From: Phaeocystidibacter sp965659415
GTDB lineage: Bacteria > Bacteroidota > Bacteroidia > Flavobacteriales > Schleiferiaceae
Assembly: GCA_965659415.1 (NCBI GenBank)
Contig: CBFHVA010000018.1
Span: 1 to 33,717, forward strand
Direction of reading: 5' to 3'
Length of the DNA: 33,717 nt
The translations under genes were made by a program, and so were the position numbers. Each line of letters opens with the position of its first letter. Position 1 is the stretch's first letter. The notes below the pieces were generated by a model. The model did not search any database and was not told the origin of the DNA. It was given only the letters and a program-made list of their open reading frames with translations. This document shows, one piece after another, positions 31,542 through 33,717 of the stretch.

Positions 31542-31917
31542 CTTGAAGTGAATCGGCAGAGGTTTTTACAATGCGATCAACCACGCGATTAAACCGAATC
31601 TGCTCCATGCCATCCACATCAATATATCGTATGTGATGAAGTTCTTCCCTTGACTCAATGAGTCCCAATAGTTCCCTTTAGAGAAGAGAAGGATTGAAAG
31701 TCTCGTCCGAGTTAATCTGATCGACAATGCGCAGAAGAGCACGCCCCATTTGCGCACTTTGCTGGCCAATTTCGTTGGTTACATTCTCTATTTCTAGTTT
31801 GTTTTCCTTTTGAATGCGTGCCTTAATGCCTTTGTAGTGAGAGCGATATATAAATGAGGTCAATGACAGTCATATCAGAACCGTTGGAGGGAAAACACGA
31901 AAGAAATGCTTGCGCAT
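31522..31917 (-). pseudogene. Sensor histidine kinase N-terminal remnant with internal stops
   Basis: From the ATG at 31917 one minus-strand frame gives MRKHFFRVFPPTVLI, then TGA (31872-31870), then a transmembrane continuation, coiled helix KARIQKENKLEIENVTNEIG and a Cache/PDC-like extracytoplasmic domain, TAA (31680-31678), and on to LHHIRYIDVDGMEQIRFNRVVDR before TGA at 31524-31522. The IRYID-GMEQIR motif is the kind seen in PDC sensor domains of kinases. Two in-frame stops and the absence of any HisKA or HATPase region show decay. The following receiver remnant is in another frame, so a large internal deletion probably joined them. Confidence 0.72.
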
Positions 31918-31961
31918 AGGTGTTAGGTCTAATTGAGGTAAATCAATTTACACCATTACTT

Positions 31962-31969
31962 TAACTTTG
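31962..31969 (+). promoter_or_regulatory. Putative promoter -7 box of the DUF2911 gene
   Basis: TAACTTTG is a full TAnnTTTG match, 63 nt before the ATG at 32033. No clear TTG at the -33 position. Confidence 0.4.
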
Positions 31970-32032
31970 TGTACATATGAAACCTCAATCTATGCAAATG
32001 GGTTGAGTTCTAAGAAATTAAACTCGAGCAAA

Positions 32033-32575
32033 ATGAAAAAGGCGGGAAAACGAATCATCATCATCTTACTCAGTCTGTCTGCTATTTTGGTGGCCTTGTA
32101 CTTTGGAATTCTGACCTTTGAGAAAAGTAGGAGCCCTGAAGCGACGTTGGTGTATCAAGAGAATGGCTTTGACATAGAGCTCACATATAGTAGGCCATCT
32201 ATGAAGGGACGTAAGATATTTGGCAAGTTGGTTCCTTTCGATGAAACTTGGAGAACAGGCGCTAATGAACCCGTTTCTTTCGTTACTCAGACGCCTATCG
32301 AGCTCAATGGTAAGTCCATTGGTGCAGGGGAGTACACACTATGGACCGTCCCCGGTGAAACAACTTGGGAAATTATTCTAAATGATCAAAGCTACGCTTG
32401 GGGCATTAATACGGATGGTGAAGCTTCACGTCAACCGGTGTATGACGTATTAAACGTTCGTTCATCTCGCCAAGAACTCACCTTCCCAGTTGACACATTT
32501 ACGATAAATATCGAGGATGATATCCTCAGTTTAAAATGGGAAAGAACCAAAGTGGAAGTCTTGCTCTCTAAATGA
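32033..32575 (+). CDS. DUF2911 family protein, membrane anchored
   Basis: A 180 aa protein starting MKKAGKRIIIILLSLSAIL, with an N-terminal transmembrane or signal-anchor segment (about 7-28), then a compact domain with VYQENGFDIELTYSRPSMKGR, KLVPFDETWRTGANEPVSF and SIGAGEYTLWTVPG. This pattern matches DUF2911, a domain common in Bacteroidota with no established function. An in-frame TTG at 31967 would add 22 residues, but it lies inside the predicted -7 box, so I start at the ATG at 32033. It converges with the aspartyl protease gene with a 2 nt gap. Function unknown. Confidence 0.82.
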   Translation: MKKAGKRIIIILLSLSAILVALYFGILTFEKSRSPEATLVYQENGFDIELTYSRPSMKGRKIFGKLVPFDETWRTGANEPVSFVTQTPIELNGKSIGAGEYTLWTVPGETTWEIILNDQSYAWGINTDGEASRQPVYDVLNVRSSRQELTFPVDTFTINIEDDILSLKWERTKVEVLLSK

Positions 32576-32577
32576 CT

Positions 32578-33717
32578 TTAAGGTTGATCAGCAGAAATGC
32601 GATAGAGTCGCCCGTCTTTGGTTTTAATTTCCAATGGGCCGTGCTCACTTCGAATTTGCTTGAGAAACCGGATATATCCACACTCCATGGCGTTGATGTC
32701 TTCCGCGGTAATGCCGTTTACTGATTCCAGCGGTTGCTGAAATTTAAGACCGGCTTGGGCTGCATTTCCCTGAGGCTCGAAAGAAGAAATAAACAAGGTC
32801 GAATCAGATAAGCCTGGAATCAACCCATACGTCCGTGTTGGCGAGTATGATATTTCCTCACTCCCAATATGTAAAGCTTCATTGGGTCCATCGATAATGA
32901 GATGAAACCTTCCGAGGGTGCGCATACCGATTTTTCGTCCTTCAGCACCACTGAATTCAATATTGGCAGGAATGGATAGCCCCGAGAGACTAACGGTGTC
33001 GTTGAGGACCCTTTGAACAGTATCGATGAGCGTTCCGTAGATTCCTTGAGAGGTGCCGTCGATTTCTTCAATCATTGGAAGGGAATCACCGTAGTGTTCG
33101 ATGTGTCGTTTCTCCACGTCGAAACTACCCGTTGAACCGCTGTCGAAAAGAGTATTGTGATAAGTGACTTCTCCAAAGGTCACATCCAATCGAGGAGATT
33201 TCCATCCTCTCATTCTCATGGTGTTGAATACACCATCACCGCGCATATCTGCAGTAGATCCTATCATTAGCGTGTCGCCTGGATGAATGGACCATTGTAA
33301 CTGGCGGATGACGTGATATCCGAGAATCCCATCCTTGGCAATACAGCGAATAGTGCTCTTCTCAGGATACTCAACTATCGCTGCGATGATATTCGTATAC
33401 AGTCCCTCTCCCAATTGAAGGGTGTCAATCATCGTTAAGTTGATGTTCTGCCTCTGATTCTTGGAGTCACCTAGGCTGATTTCTCCGTCGGGTTCAAGCC
33501 CCAGCCGGTCGGCTGCCTCCTTGCTTACCACCGTCAAGTTGGCACCTGTGTCGAAGATGAACTCCAACGGCTCCTCTTGATTGTTGATTTGGACATATAC
33601 TACGTATAATCCCATTTCATTTCTACACGAAATAGTGTCGTTTATGGGAGCGTTTACAAGTTCGGCCTCTTGAATCATTCGGTTCGTTGAGGTAGTGAAA
33701 AGAGAAGAACAACTGGA
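32578..33717 (-). CDS. Two-lobed aspartyl protease with PDZ domain, probable lipoprotein (5' end beyond window)
   Basis: Minus-strand frame with two aspartic-protease lobes, each with its own active-site motif: FIFDTGANLTVV in the first lobe and TLFDSGSTGSF in the second, followed by a PDZ-like domain (ISSFEPQGNAAQAGLKFQQPLESVNG) at the C-terminus. An ATG occurs at 33678, but the frame stays open to the window edge, and its first visible residues are SSCSSLFTTSTNR, which look like a lipobox Cys at 33711-33709. The true start is therefore outside the window, and the protein is probably a lipoprotein in the periplasm or on the surface. It resembles retropepsin-like clan AA proteases of Bacteroidota. 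Substrate unknown. Confidence 0.83.
   Translation of the reverse strand, partial: SSCSSLFTTSTNRMIQEAELVNAPINDTISCRNEMGLYVVYVQINNQEEPLEFIFDTGANLTVVSKEAADRLGLEPDGEISLGDSKNQRQNINLTMIDTLQLGEGLYTNIIAAIVEYPEKSTIRCIAKDGILGYHVIRQLQWSIHPGDTLMIGSTADMRGDGVFNTMRMRGWKSPRLDVTFGEVTYHNTLFDSGSTGSFDVEKRHIEHYGDSLPMIEEIDGTSQGIYGTLIDTVQRVLNDTVSLSGLSIPANIEFSGAEGRKIGMRTLGRFHLIIDGPNEALHIGSEEISYSPTRTYGLIPGLSDSTLFISSFEPQGNAAQAGLKFQQPLESVNGITAEDINAMECGYIRFLKQIRSEHGPLEIKTKDGRLYRISADQP

Overview
The window reads as a chromosomal segment of a marine-type Bacteroidota, most likely a member of the Flavobacteriales. Several start regions carry a match to the Bacteroidota -7 promoter box TAnnTTTG instead of an E. coli -10, Shine-Dalgarno sequences are mostly weak, lipoproteins and a TonB-dependent receptor are present, and the protein families (fumarylacetoacetase, CtlX-type amidinotransferase, DUF2911, PDZ aspartyl protease) fit that phylum. 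The genus-level identity cannot be read from the sequence. No tRNA, rRNA or CRISPR array was seen.

Layout. (1) 1-11.7 kb, housekeeping plus metal uptake: a bifunctional (p)ppGpp synthetase/hydrolase (cut by the left edge), a 760 bp gene-free region with an 83 bp duplicated hairpin element, fumarylacetoacetase divergent from glyA, a membrane-anchored J-domain protein, hisS, a ZnuD/NosA-like TonB receptor, a His-rich lipoprotein and a Fur/Zur-type repressor. Two 15 bp inverted repeats overlay the promoter of the lipoprotein-repressor pair and look like the repressor's own operators. (2) 11.8-14.6 kb, minus strand: a lipoprotein, a PLP decarboxylase and a CtlX-like hydrolase under their own promoter. 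(3) 14.7-21.2 kb, minus strand: a light/DNA-repair island with three different photolyase/cryptochrome-family proteins (a DASH cryptochrome, an Fe-S (6-4)-type photolyase and a third divergent member), a small Cys-rich DUF2256 protein overlapping the DASH gene, a flavin reductase abutting the third photolyase, and an SDR protein without the catalytic tyrosine. Similar sequence blocks lie just upstream of two of these genes. (4) 21.25-21.94 kb, gene-free: flanking 56 bp direct repeats enclose a 121 nt nested inverted repeat, followed by a 7 bp tandem repeat next to the first promoter of the polysaccharide locus. (5) 21.9-31.2 kb: surface polysaccharide genes (a WbpM/CapD-like dehydratase, a Wzx-like flippase, a UDP-glucuronate epimerase-like enzyme, three GT4 glycosyltransferases, a hexapeptide acyltransferase and a WecA-like initiating transferase). 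No Wzy polymerase is visible. (6) 31.2-33.7 kb: the decayed remains of a sensor kinase and response regulator, a DUF2911 protein, and a two-lobed aspartyl protease with PDZ domain whose 5' end lies outside the window.

The parts most worth following up are the photolyase island, the operator/promoter overlap in the metal locus, the structured repeat element at 21.4-21.8 kb, and the sensor-kinase/REC deletion pseudogene.
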